A stretch of DNA of 64,000 bases, from assembly GCA_903828565.1 (NCBI GenBank), contig CAIKMQ010000020.1, positions 1-64,000 on the forward strand, in the 5' to 3' direction. The position numbers were made by a program, and so were the translations under genes. Positions 45,069 to 53,714 of this stretch are shown here, piece by piece; the stretch's first letter is position 1; every line of letters begins with the position of its first letter. The notes under the pieces were generated by a model. The model searched no databases and was not told the DNA's origin. It saw nothing but the letters and a program-made list of their open reading frames with translations. The stretch is from an uncultured Leptolinea sp. (GTDB lineage: Bacteria > Chloroflexota > Anaerolineae > Anaerolineales > Anaerolineaceae).

Positions 45069-47715
45069 GCGTAGATTCAGCACTCTTCAGTAGAGATTCC
45101 AGTAAACCTGTTTCCTCGGCGGATGTGGTGACCTCCCCATCCAGCCAGGCATGGCGCAGACGGCGTAAGATCTGTGAGTACACAGGGCCGACCGGAAGTT
45201 TCATCGCGCGAAGAGTATTGCCATCCACCCCGGAGTGGATGTGCCGCCAGCGAAGCATGTACTCATCCAATGCCAGGCGTGCCGGGTTGTCAGCGAGGTA
45301 GGCATGTACGCAGCGGATGGCTGCCGGCGAAATGGCATCCAACCTATCTGTAATTATGGAAGGCCGGGATACCAAAGCCGTGGTGACGTGATCATATAGA
45401 TCCCTTGCCTGGCTGGCGACGTGTTGAATTTCCACAGGCAGACGCAATCGTTTGCCAGCTGAGGTGATCTCTTCCGGCTGCATAGCCATCCACCAGAAAC
45501 CGTATGCCAGTACCTGGTGGATGGGGCGGTTGCTCATTTTGGGCGGTAGCTGCCAGCCCGGTGGAGAAGGTTCTGCCATCAATGATCTGAAAGCAGCAGA
45601 CCGATCCGATCGCCATATCAAGGATGGGTGAATACTGGTAAGGATTCCCAACTCAGCCAACCGCTGCAACATTTCCGCGGCGTTCTCTTCCTCCAGCAGC
45701 AGATCCAACTCATGACGGATGCGTTCCCCAGTGATCGTCCCCAGTTGCATCTCGGCTTCCCGCATTAATTGCAGTGTGCGTTCTTCTATTTTGAAACCAA
45801 ATCGCCCTTCAAAGCGAACAGCCCGAATGGCACGGGTGGGATCATCAATAAAAGACAGCGAGTGTAATACGCGGATCAAACCACGTTTCAGATCTGCATA
45901 ACCGCCGTAAGGATCGAGCAGCTCGCCGAAATGCCGCCCATCCAGCCGGATGGCCATGGTATTCATGGTGAAATCCCTGCGGTGCAGATCCATCTTAATG
46001 CTGGATCGCTCCACACTGGGTAAGGCAGTGGGGTGATCATAGAACTCAGTGCGGGAGGAGATCAGGTCAAGGCTTTTGGGGAGGGTATCCACAGCGGGGA
46101 TCTGCTGCAGCAATGAGCTGGATGAATGGTTGAGATACCATTTTGCGGTACCAAAGCGGTGATGCGTGGTGACCCGACCGCCCAGGCTTTCCACCAACTG
46201 CGCTGAAAGGTGGATGGCATCACCTTCCACCACAATATCCAGGTCTACGACCTTGCGGCCCAAGATCAGATCCCTGACAGGTCCACCCACGATGTAGATG
46301 GCCATACCTAGTGCGTCTGCCCGGGCAGCGATCAATTTCAGCAAAGCCAGCTGGCCAGGTGGTAGACATTCTTCCAGTTGGTTGGCCAGGTGATGGGGAT
46401 GCTTTCGTGGTTCCGGGTGAAGAGATTTCAGCAGGTCAGTCCGGGTTACAATGCCAATCAATTCACCTGATTCAGGCGAAACAACCGGGATCTGGCCCCA
46501 GCCAGACTCGGCCATAAGCTCCTGAAGACGTTCCAGGGTATCCGCGGGGGATACAGAGTAACTTCCTGCTTCCATTAAACTGCTTGCGGGTAAATCCAAC
46601 CGGTGTGCCAGAGCACGGTCTACAGCCCGCCGGGTGAGCAGCCCGGCCACTCTGCCTTTTTCAACCACCGGAAAACCTTCATAACCGTATTTTTGCATCA
46701 GGCGCAGGCATTCAGCTGCCGTCGCCTCAGGGGATATCACGCGCGGTTTACGCGACATGAGTGAGCGCACGGTGACAGGTGGGGAGATATGCACAGGCAG
46801 CACCTGTAATATCTCGGCGCGTATTTTGGAGAGTGCGGTCGGATCATCAGCCGCGGTGTTGCCTGTGGATCGCAAGACCAGGGCAGCAGCGGCGCGTTCA
46901 TGGCCGCCGCCGCCAAAGTGGGCTGCGAGGGACGCAACGTTGACGTGGTCGCTGGTGGAACGCATCACCAGGCGGTAGCCTTCATCCGTGGCGACAATGA
47001 TGATCAAGCCATCCGGTTCCATCAAATCGCGCATTTTATGGGCAATGGATGAGATCTCCTCCGCCAACCCGCGAGCTTCTGTGGTCGCGATCACTACATG
47101 CACCCCGTGGATCGTCTGAGACTCAGCATTTTCTACCAGACGATGGTACACCTGTCTCTGTTCTTCAGACAGGGGTGGATTGAGGTAATTGACCGTAAGA
47201 GCCAGGCTGGCGCCCTGGTCGATGAGGTATGCAGCGCAGCGAATATCGCGCGCAGTGGTGGATGCATAAGAGAGTGATCCGCAATCTTCATAAATACCCA
47301 GCAGCAGTAATGTCGCCTGGGTTTCTGTCAGGGGGATCCCTTTTTCCTGAAGGTCCTCCACCAGTAGTGTAGTCACCGCCCCTACACGGTCACCCAGAAA
47401 TACCCACGCCGAATCCAGGTTTTCACGTTTCAGATGATGATCGATAACTCTCACTTGCGTCTGGTTATTGAAACCTTTGAGGGTGACCAGAGATTGGGTA
47501 TCAACCAGCGTGATCTGTTTGATCTCTTCGCTGATCTGAAGGTCGCGCGCATCAATGAATGGTAGGTCAACCGCATAGAGTGATGTGAAGGCGCGTACAT
47601 TACGATTGACCTTGCGAGGTAAAACAGGGATAGCAGAATCGTTCAACAAGGCAGCAGCCAGCAAACCGGCAACCGCGTCAAAATCTGCCTGTTCATGCGT
47701 GAGAATAACATCCAT
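45055..47715 (-). CDS. DHH phosphoesterase - CBS pair - poly(A)/CCA nucleotidyltransferase fusion
   Basis: 886 residues. About 1-310 is a DHH/DHHA1 domain (HEQADFDAVAGL, VRVIDHHLKRE, GGGGHERAAAALV). About 316-440 holds two CBS modules (VRSLMSRKPRVISPEAT, SLMEAGSYSVSPADT). From about 470 comes the class II nucleotidyltransferase head (YIVGGPVRDLILGRKVVDLD) and RNA-binding domains. The same order is known in some CCA- or A-adding enzymes, so a role in tRNA 3'-end repair with nucleotide sensing is likely. Start ATG 47715: TTGTCA-17-TACAAT ends 6 bases upstream, a leaderless arrangement. Confidence 0.92.
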   Translation of the reverse strand: MDVILTHEQADFDAVAGLLAAALLNDSAIPVLPRKVNRNVRAFTSLYAVDLPFIDARDLQISEEIKQITLVDTQSLVTLKGFNNQTQVRVIDHHLKRENLDSAWVFLGDRVGAVTTLLVEDLQEKGIPLTETQATLLLLGIYEDCGSLSYASTTARDIRCAAYLIDQGASLALTVNYLNPPLSEEQRQVYHRLVENAESQTIHGVHVVIATTEARGLAEEISSIAHKMRDLMEPDGLIIIVATDEGYRLVMRSTSDHVNVASLAAHFGGGGHERAAAALVLRSTGNTAADDPTALSKIRAEILQVLPVHISPPVTVRSLMSRKPRVISPEATAAECLRLMQKYGYEGFPVVEKGRVAGLLTRRAVDRALAHRLDLPASSLMEAGSYSVSPADTLERLQELMAESGWGQIPVVSPESGELIGIVTRTDLLKSLHPEPRKHPHHLANQLEECLPPGQLALLKLIAARADALGMAIYIVGGPVRDLILGRKVVDLDIVVEGDAIHLSAQLVESLGGRVTTHHRFGTAKWYLNHSSSSLLQQIPAVDTLPKSLDLISSRTEFYDHPTALPSVERSSIKMDLHRRDFTMNTMAIRLDGRHFGELLDPYGGYADLKRGLIRVLHSLSFIDDPTRAIRAVRFEGRFGFKIEERTLQLMREAEMQLGTITGERIRHELDLLLEEENAAEMLQRLAELGILTSIHPSLIWRSDRSAAFRSLMAEPSPPGWQLPPKMSNRPIHQVLAYGFWWMAMQPEEITSAGKRLRLPVEIQHVASQARDLYDHVTTALVSRPSIITDRLDAISPAAIRCVHAYLADNPARLALDEYMLRWRHIHSGVDGNTLRAMKLPVGPVYSQILRRLRHAWLDGEVTTSAEETGLLESLLKSAESTHAGD

Positions 47716-47721
47716 AGGGCA

Positions 47722-47771
47722 ATTGTAACCATATTCAAAAGCCTTGACAAATCTCAGCCGGCAGGTAGGAT
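47722..47771. promoter_or_regulatory. Back-to-back promoters sharing one -35 site
   Basis: Minus: TTGTCA (47750-47745), 17-base spacer, TACAAT (47727-47722). Plus: TTGACA (47744-47749), 16-base spacer, TAGGAT (47766-47771). The two -35 hexamers overlap by five bases on opposite strands, and each -10 ends 6 bases before its ATG. RNA polymerase could serve only one side at a time. Confidence 0.7.
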
Positions 47772-47777
47772 AACGGT

Positions 47778-48047
47778 ATGAAGATCTTGATCCCGCAATA
47801 CTTCCAACCATTTACAGGCTGGCATTCCGAGGTGGAAGTAACGGGAGCGAGTGTCGGGCAGGTATTGAATGACCTCTTCAGGCAGCACCCGGATCTTTAC
47901 CCGCATTTTTACACTCACTGGGGTGTCCTTTCTGCCAACGTGTTGATCTACTTGAATCAGGATGAGATCTTTACACTTCAAGGGATGGATACCCCCATAA
48001 AACCGGGGGATTCTCTGCGCGTGGTGCCAACCGTTTCCGGTGGGTAA
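47778..48047 (+). CDS. MoaD/ThiS-like sulfur carrier protein, first copy
   Basis: 89-residue ubiquitin-fold protein ending in Gly-Gly (RVVPTVSGG), the C-terminus that is activated as adenylate and thiocarboxylate. GASVGQVLNDLFRQHPDL and NDEI-type turn (LNQDEIFTLQGMDTPIKPGD) fit the family. The E1-like partner is encoded two genes downstream. No leader is expected, since its -10 box ends 6 bases before ATG. Confidence 0.88.
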   Translation: MKILIPQYFQPFTGWHSEVEVTGASVGQVLNDLFRQHPDLYPHFYTHWGVLSANVLIYLNQDEIFTLQGMDTPIKPGDSLRVVPTVSGG

Positions 48048-48071
48048 TTGTCCTTATGGTAGAATGATTCT

Positions 48072-48344
48072 ATGGCAACCATAAAAATTCCCCAGGTATT
48101 TCAGCTGTACACAGGTGGTTCAGCTTTGTTGACTGTGGAAGGCGCTACACTGACAGCAGTCTTGCGAGACCTGGCTCAAAGATACCCGGAGTTGGCAACT
48201 CATCTCATGAACCGTACCGGAAAACTTCACCAATATGTGCATCTCTTTCGAAAAGGTGAAGAACTGCCGCGGGTTGAGGCAGATCAGGTATTGATCAGCC
48301 AGGATGACGACTTAGTCCTTGTCCCGGGGATTGCAGGAGGATAG
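48072..48344 (+). CDS. MoaD/ThiS-like sulfur carrier protein, second copy
   Basis: 90 residues, ubiquitin-fold, ending VPGIAGG. It shares the overall plan of the gene before it (LTAVLRDLAQRYPELATHL, QVLISQDDDLVLVPG) but differs clearly in sequence, so the two may feed different acceptors. It directly abuts the E1-like gene, whose ATG follows the stop without a gap. Confidence 0.88.
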   Translation: MATIKIPQVFQLYTGGSALLTVEGATLTAVLRDLAQRYPELATHLMNRTGKLHQYVHLFRKGEELPRVEADQVLISQDDDLVLVPGIAGG

Positions 48345-49499
48345 ATGGGGCTTCCACCACTTTCCAGTGATGAGATCGCGCGTTATTCAAGACATTTACT
48401 GCTGCCGCAGGTAGGTATGCGCGGCCAGCAACAGTTGAAATCTGCCTCTGTGTTAATCGTTGGCGCTGGCGGGTTGGGATCTCCCATTGCCATGTATCTG
48501 GCAGCAGCGGGGGTCGGACGGATAGGACTGGTGGATTATGACCGGGTAGATGTATCCAACCTGCAGCGGCAGGTACTTTACACCGAAAATGACTTGCAAG
48601 CCCCGAAAGCAGAAATAGCCGCAAAGAGGTTATCCGCAGCAAATTCACACATCCGGGTGGATGGGATCACCGGGCAATTTAATTCCAGTAACGCAATGGA
48701 AATCGCCAGGGGATATGACATCCTGGTGGATGGGACGGATAACCTGCCGACGCGCTACCTGCTGAACGACCTGGCAGTACTGACAAACCGCCCTTATGTG
48801 TATGGTTCCATTTTTCGGTTTGAAGGCCAGGTCAGCATATTTGGAATGCCGGACCGTCCCTGTTACCGCTGCCTCTTCCCTGAACCGCCACCTCCCGGCG
48901 CTATCCCCAGTTGTGCCAGCGCCGGTGTGATGGGAGTACTTCCCGGAATCATCGGCTCAATCCAGGCTGCAGAAGTAATCAAGCTTATCACCGGTATCGG
49001 TGAATTACTTGCAGGTCGGTTACTGTTGTTCGATGCATTAGAAATGCGGTTGGATTCGGTCAGGATCGGGAAAAAAGCCGGCTGTCCGGTTTGCGGTACG
49101 GCCCCTACCATTCGGGCACTACAAGATTATGAAGCCTGGTGCGGCAGCCGTATAGGGCAGGAATTTAAGCTTCCCCCCACACCTTTTGATATTTCCCCCC
49201 TAGCTCTCAGTAAGTTACTGACTGAAAAGATGCCGGTTGTCCTGCTGGATGTCCGGGAGGAGTTTGAAAGGCAGATATCTACCCTGACTGGTTCAGTTCA
49301 TATACCACTCCCGGAGTTGCTGGAGCGCATAGGTGAACTACCCGTAGACCGCAAGATCATCGCCTACTGCCGAAACGGGATACGGTCTCAAGAAGCAGCC
49401 AGGCTGCTGCAGCTTCATGGTCATTCCGATGTAAGGCACCTGGAGGGCGGAATCAATGCCTGGGCTGCGATTGTGGATCCATCCATACCCGTTTACTAA
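48345..49499 (+). CDS. moeB: MoeB/ThiF-type E1-like enzyme with C-terminal rhodanese domain
   Basis: 384 residues. Residues 1 to about 250: RYSRHLLLPQVGMRGQQQL, ATP site VGAGGLGSPIAMYLAAAGVG, YDRVDVSNLQRQVLY, two CxxC zinc pairs (PCYRCLF and GCPVCGT). Residues about 280-384: rhodanese with LDVREEFERQI and active Cys in IAYCRNGIRS. It adenylates carrier C-termini and loads sulfur. Together with the two carriers it forms a compact sulfur-transfer module; the end pathway (molybdopterin, thiazole, cysteine or other) is not shown by the neighbours. Confidence 0.95.
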   Translation: MGLPPLSSDEIARYSRHLLLPQVGMRGQQQLKSASVLIVGAGGLGSPIAMYLAAAGVGRIGLVDYDRVDVSNLQRQVLYTENDLQAPKAEIAAKRLSAANSHIRVDGITGQFNSSNAMEIARGYDILVDGTDNLPTRYLLNDLAVLTNRPYVYGSIFRFEGQVSIFGMPDRPCYRCLFPEPPPPGAIPSCASAGVMGVLPGIIGSIQAAEVIKLITGIGELLAGRLLLFDALEMRLDSVRIGKKAGCPVCGTAPTIRALQDYEAWCGSRIGQEFKLPPTPFDISPLALSKLLTEKMPVVLLDVREEFERQISTLTGSVHIPLPELLERIGELPVDRKIIAYCRNGIRSQEAARLLQLHGHSDVRHLEGGINAWAAIVDPSIPVY

Positions 49500-49510
49500 C
49501 AAGAGGTTTT

Positions 49511-50374
49511 ATGCAAAGCTTGAAAGATAAAGCAGTTTTACTGGCTGTGTTGGCGCACCCGGATGATGAGACTTTCGGTATGGGAGGGACTCTGGCATAC
49601 TATGCCAGCCAAGGAGTGGATGTTCACCTGGTTTGCGCTACCCGTGGTGAGGTGGGTGAGGTGGATCCGGCTCTGCTGCAGGGAGTGGAAAGTATTGCGG
49701 AGTTGCGGGAAGGTGAATTGCGTTGCGCGGCAGGTGTGTTGGGTTTACAGGGAGTTCATTTCTTAAATTACCGAGATTCAGGGATGCCGGGATCAGCGGA
49801 TAATCATCATCCTCAGGCGCTGGCAGCAGCCCCGGAGGCTGAGGTAGCCGGAAAGGTAGCGGATCATATTCGCCGGTTGAAACCGCAGGTGGTGCTTACT
49901 TTCGATCCGATCGGTGGATACCGGCACCCTGACCATATTGCCATCCAACGTGCCACGACCCTGGCTTTCCAGCTGGCAGATAATGCAACCTATATCAGCC
50001 CGGGTGGAGAATTACCTTACCAGCCGCAGCGCCTGTTTTACCACACAATCTCCCGATCTTTCCTGTGGATGGCGGTAGCCCTGATCATTCTTTCCGGCAA
50101 GGATCCCCGGCGTTTCGGTGCCAATGGGGATATTGACATCCTCTCCATTGCGAAAGAACATTTCCCCATCCATGCGCGAATAAACTATCGGGTGGTAGCT
50201 GAGGTACGCGACAGGGCAGCCCAATGCCATGTTTCACAGGGCGGCGCGGAGGTGGTCAAAGGCGGGCAAGCCTGGTTGAGAAAACTCATCTTGCAGAGGG
50301 AATTGTTCTCTCAAGCCTGGCCATCACCCCGCCGCGGGACTCACCATACGGATCTTTTCAGCGGGGTTTTTTGA
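49511..50374 (+). CDS. PIG-L family LmbE-like zinc deacetylase
   Basis: 287 residues. Zinc and catalytic residues lie in LAHPDDETFGMGG near the start and in RHPDHIAIQRA in the middle. The family removes acetyl groups from N-acetylglucosamine-type sugars (MshB, Mca, BshB-type). A thiol-cofactor role would fit the sulfur genes upstream but is only inferred. A terminator hairpin overlaps its last 16 codons. Confidence 0.88.
   Translation: MQSLKDKAVLLAVLAHPDDETFGMGGTLAYYASQGVDVHLVCATRGEVGEVDPALLQGVESIAELREGELRCAAGVLGLQGVHFLNYRDSGMPGSADNHHPQALAAAPEAEVAGKVADHIRRLKPQVVLTFDPIGGYRHPDHIAIQRATTLAFQLADNATYISPGGELPYQPQRLFYHTISRSFLWMAVALIILSGKDPRRFGANGDIDILSIAKEHFPIHARINYRVVAEVRDRAAQCHVSQGGAEVVKGGQAWLRKLILQRELFSQAWPSPRRGTHHTDLFSGVF
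50327..50372 (+). terminator. Possible terminator embedded in the 3' end of the PIG-L gene
   Basis: CCCCGC (50327-50332) can pair with GCGGGG (50361-50366) directly before TTTTTT (50367-50372). The loop is long (28 bases), so strength is uncertain. It lies within the last codons of the PIG-L gene. Confidence 0.45.
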
Positions 50375-50438
50375 CCCGATTAAGTAGTTTTGGACCTGTC
50401 GTTGTACAATAGATATATCAAAATACTGGAGGGCAGGC

Positions 50439-51023
50439 ATGGTTGGTGATAGGTACCAGGCAAAAGTAATTACCGGGCAAGCAGTGGGGGCTGTGTACCC
50501 GATCTATAAAACTGAAGTGATCATAGGGCGTAACCCGGTGGCTGATATCCCTGCACAAGAAGGAGATGTCTCCCGCCGCCACGCTGTCATCTTCAGACTA
50601 AACGATGAAGTTCATCTGCGGGATGAAGGCTCGACCAATGGGACTTTTCTGAATGGCCAGAGAGTAACAGATCCTGTGCTGCTGAAAGTTGGAGATAAAA
50701 TCCGCCTGGGCAGCAGGGAGACACTGGTGATCGAGCTGGAGCCATTCAATACAACAAAAAAAGAAAACACCAGCCAAAAGCCATCCCAGTCTTCCTTGGC
50801 AGCCATAGAAGCCGCCCGCCGAGAAGACCCTGGCCGTCTTCCACGGAACCAGCGGCTAACTGAAAAAAAACAGGGTAAATCCGGTAAAGGCGCAAATATC
50901 TGGTGGATTTTATTCCTCCTTGCTGGGAGCATCCTCTGTCTGGCAGCATTCCTCTTCTTCTGGTACATAGATACGAATTTCCTTTGGTGTTGGCTTGTTC
51001 CGGTGTTACCTGCATGCCCGTGA
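50439..51023 (+). CDS. FHA-domain protein with C-terminal membrane anchor
   Basis: 194 residues. An FHA domain occupies about 20-105 with the phosphothreonine-binding pattern IIGRNPVADI, VSRRHAVI and DEGSTNGTFLNGQRV. A basic, low-complexity linker (about 105-155) leads to a transmembrane helix (WWILFLLAGSILCLAAFLFF). It is expected to bind phosphothreonine proteins at the inner face of the membrane. No Ser/Thr kinase gene is in the window. CTGGAGG is the ribosome binding site. Confidence 0.88.
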   Translation: MVGDRYQAKVITGQAVGAVYPIYKTEVIIGRNPVADIPAQEGDVSRRHAVIFRLNDEVHLRDEGSTNGTFLNGQRVTDPVLLKVGDKIRLGSRETLVIELEPFNTTKKENTSQKPSQSSLAAIEAARREDPGRLPRNQRLTEKKQGKSGKGANIWWILFLLAGSILCLAAFLFFWYIDTNFLWCWLVPVLPACP

Positions 51024-51036
51024 GGATAGGACAATC

Positions 51037-52275
51037 ATGCTAAACAATCAAAATAATTCAACCAATTCACCACGCTGGGGTGCAGGTATCAAACTGGTTG
51101 TTTCATTAACACTTGCGGCTATCTTTTTCGCTCTCGTGATCCGTTTCGGGAGCATCATTGGGCCGCTGCTGCTCACCGGGATTTTTGCCTACCTGGTACA
51201 CCCGTTGGCGGCCACCCTAAGCAGGCGGTTGCACATCCGCTGGCCGGCTGCGGTTTCTCTCATCTATCTGGTTGTGGTACTCATCGTCATTGGCTTGCTT
51301 ACTTGGGGAGGAGTGGCACTGTCACCTCAGGTTGTCAACCTGGTGGAATTGATCCGGCAGTTCTTCAATGACCTGCCGCAAACGCTGGAACAACTGTCTG
51401 CCACGACCATCCAACTGGGTGGTTATCAGATAGACCTGTCGCAGTATGGATTAACCGACCTGGCAAATCAGGTACTGGCATTTGTAAAACCGCTCCTGGG
51501 TGAAGTAGGCACGCTGGTTGGGAATTTTGCAGGTGGTGCCGCTGAAGTTATCGGCTGGCTGTTCTTTGTTCTCCTTGTTTCTTACTTTATCTTGGTCGAA
51601 TCTTCCATTGATCCGCAGGGAGATTATGAACTGCATCTGCCCGGCTACGGTGTGGATATTCAGCGCATGACGAGCGAACTAAGCCGCATATGGAATGCAT
51701 TCCTGCGCGGCCAATTCTGGGTGATCGTGCTGGCAATTACCGTTTACAGCCTTGTTCTTTCCATTTTGGGGGTGCGTTACGCCATTGGGCTAGCTCTATT
51801 GGCCGGTATCGCCCGTTTTATCCCGTATGTGGGTGCCTGGGTCACCTGGATCACGCTAGCCCTGGTCAGCTATTTTCAGGCTGTCCATCCATTCGGCAAT
51901 ACACCATTGGTATATACAGCTGTGGTGGTACTAATAGCCCTGGTAGTGGATACCCTGCTGGATAATATGGTCGCCACGCGCATCCTCTCCCGGGCATTGA
52001 AGATCCACCCGGCAGCTGTGTTGATCGCCGCAATTGTCCTGGCGAACCTGATCGGGCTGGTTGGTGTAATGTTAGCTTCGCCGATGGTAGCCACTCTAAA
52101 ACTGTTTCTACGATATACCAAGCGAAAATTGTTGGATCAGGACCCCTGGGAAGGTTTAGAAGAAGAAGAAGCAAAGCCAATCCCTGAAGCTCGCCTGATC
52201 CGCTGGTTGAAACGTGGCTGGTATGGATTGCTGCGGCTGGTACGAAATCTCCGTTTAAAAAAGAAAAGCGGCTGA
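51037..52275 (+). CDS. AI-2E family transporter
   Basis: 412-residue integral membrane protein with about eight helices. Family blocks include GIFAYLVHPLAATLSRRLH, LRGQFWVIVLAITVYSLVL, ARFIPYVGAWVTWI and the late DNMVATRILSRALKIHPAAV. The family has been linked to export of autoinducer-2, to Na+/H+ antiport and to lipid or small-molecule efflux; the role here is unknown. GAGGATAGG precedes ATG 51037; the upstream TTG at 50995 lies within the FHA gene. Confidence 0.9.
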   Translation: MLNNQNNSTNSPRWGAGIKLVVSLTLAAIFFALVIRFGSIIGPLLLTGIFAYLVHPLAATLSRRLHIRWPAAVSLIYLVVVLIVIGLLTWGGVALSPQVVNLVELIRQFFNDLPQTLEQLSATTIQLGGYQIDLSQYGLTDLANQVLAFVKPLLGEVGTLVGNFAGGAAEVIGWLFFVLLVSYFILVESSIDPQGDYELHLPGYGVDIQRMTSELSRIWNAFLRGQFWVIVLAITVYSLVLSILGVRYAIGLALLAGIARFIPYVGAWVTWITLALVSYFQAVHPFGNTPLVYTAVVVLIALVVDTLLDNMVATRILSRALKIHPAAVLIAAIVLANLIGLVGVMLASPMVATLKLFLRYTKRKLLDQDPWEGLEEEEAKPIPEARLIRWLKRGWYGLLRLVRNLRLKKKSG

Positions 52276-52338
52276 AAATCCCCGGCGCAGAGGTTCGATT
52301 TTGTGGGATAATAAGGGAAATAACCAAAGGAGTGTAAG

Positions 52339-52527
52339 ATGGCTGATACCGAGACCAATACAATTGTTGAAACTGAGAATTATTTAGCCTGGACTGCCAA
52401 TGAAGGCGATGGCGAAACCACATACCACCTGGAACTGAACAACGTCACACTGCATTTCTTCAAAGAGGAATGGGACGAATTCATGGATCTGGCGCGTATG
52501 CTCGTCAAAGATGCTGGAAAGAAATAA
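52339..52527 (+). CDS. Small acidic protein of unknown function
   Basis: 62 residues, acidic N-terminus, then ENYLAWTANEGDGETTYHLE and FFKEEWDEFMDLARMLVKD. No family recognised. A good AAGGAG site before the ATG and an own terminator after it support a real gene. No membrane segment or Cys pair. Confidence 0.8.
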   Translation: MADTETNTIVETENYLAWTANEGDGETTYHLELNNVTLHFFKEEWDEFMDLARMLVKDAGKK

Positions 52528-52550
52528 CTTTACCCCACATGGCTGCAAAG

Positions 52551-52571
52551 CCGGCCTTATGGCCGGTTTTT
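52551..52571. terminator. Terminator between the 62-residue protein and GNAT gene
   Basis: CCGGCC-ttat-GGCCGG followed by TTTTT; converging genes on both sides. Confidence 0.88.
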
Positions 52572-52575
52572 GATT

Positions 52576-53565
52576 CTATGTTTGCGGCAGATATTCCATC
52601 CAGATCAGTGTGTAGTGAAGGTTGAAACCAATCTTTTGAAAAATGTCAACACCCAGGGAAGAGGCAATGTTCACAGATTGCGGGCGGTGGCGCAGCATGG
52701 CATTCAGCGCATGGGGGAGAAGGTAATGCAGGGTGATATCTACCTGCTCCGGTTGACAGCCAACCCAGAGATTATCAGCCCAGGTCCTTGCTGCTTCCCA
52801 GGCGATGATTCCCATCAATGAGTTCCCCTCATAAAGGCACCAGGAGCGGTTGGTATCACCCGGCAGGTAACCAATGATGTGTGATAGGAATCCGGGTTTG
52901 AAGTTGTTGAAATCCACTTGCAGGTTCCAGTTAATCTCGGGAGGATTCAAGGTGAGCAGAAGAGCCTGTTGATCGCGCCAGTCTTTCCACCACGACGGAC
53001 GAATGCTCATTCCTTCCGGCAAGGTCTCCAGCGGAGGGTGAGCGTGATCTGAGTGGAAATGCCAGGTGGCCCGGCGGGTGCGTTCTGTAAATCCCAGCTT
53101 ACGGTAAAGGGTTTCAGCTGCCTGGTTGTCATCGCGTACCTGCAGCCAGACGGGTAAATTGCCATTTTGTTGGCTGTACCGCAGGGCAGTCCTGGTCAGC
53201 TTCTCGGCTATACCCCGGCGGCGGAACTCCGGCAGAACAGCTACATTGGCGATCAGGTTATGATAATGCCCCTCTTTGCGGAAGGGGATAAGTGTCAGAT
53301 TTCCGATCAATCTCCCATCTTCTTCCCAGATGAAACCTTTGACCGGAGGTACATAGTCCTCCATATAGCGGGTAGCCCAGGTAAGGCGGCGGGCTTCTTC
53401 AGCCGAGTGCCGTAATTGACGAATGTATGCCCGCCCATCCTCATCCATTGTGGTAGAGAAACAGGACTCAATCAGATCTGCAATGTGGTCCAGGTCGCGG
53501 AGGATATCCACCTGGCGGATGTGTGGGTCATGAATTGAGGTGGTATCGATGTTGTCCACAGGCAT
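52576..53565 (-). CDS. Tandem GNAT acetyltransferase
   Basis: 329 residues. The first half is an intact GNAT domain (VAVLPEFRRRGIAEKLTRTA, NQAAETLYRKLGFTERTR). The second half resembles a degenerate GNAT fold (SLMGIIAWEAART, LLPHALNAML, IFQKIGFNLHYTLIWM). Acceptor unknown. TATAAT (53578-53573) ends 7 bases before the ATG, again a leaderless layout. Confidence 0.83.
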   Translation of the reverse strand: MPVDNIDTTSIHDPHIRQVDILRDLDHIADLIESCFSTTMDEDGRAYIRQLRHSAEEARRLTWATRYMEDYVPPVKGFIWEEDGRLIGNLTLIPFRKEGHYHNLIANVAVLPEFRRRGIAEKLTRTALRYSQQNGNLPVWLQVRDDNQAAETLYRKLGFTERTRRATWHFHSDHAHPPLETLPEGMSIRPSWWKDWRDQQALLLTLNPPEINWNLQVDFNNFKPGFLSHIIGYLPGDTNRSWCLYEGNSLMGIIAWEAARTWADNLWVGCQPEQVDITLHYLLPHALNAMLRHRPQSVNIASSLGVDIFQKIGFNLHYTLIWMEYLPQT

Positions 53566-53572
53566 ACCACTT

Positions 53573-53578
53573 ATTATA
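53573..53578 (-). promoter_or_regulatory. -10 element for the tandem GNAT gene
   Basis: Perfect TATAAT on the minus strand with only 7 bases to the start codon. No clear -35. Confidence 0.5.
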
Positions 53579-53714
53579 TATCAGCCTGCCTTTCCTGTTT
53601 TGCCTGTAATGCAGAATGGTTTAGAATAAGAGTGAATCCAATATGAATCTTATACTCACCCGTTAAAGTTGTATCATAACTACTGTAACAGGTTGGTAAA
53701 GAAGGGATAGACCT

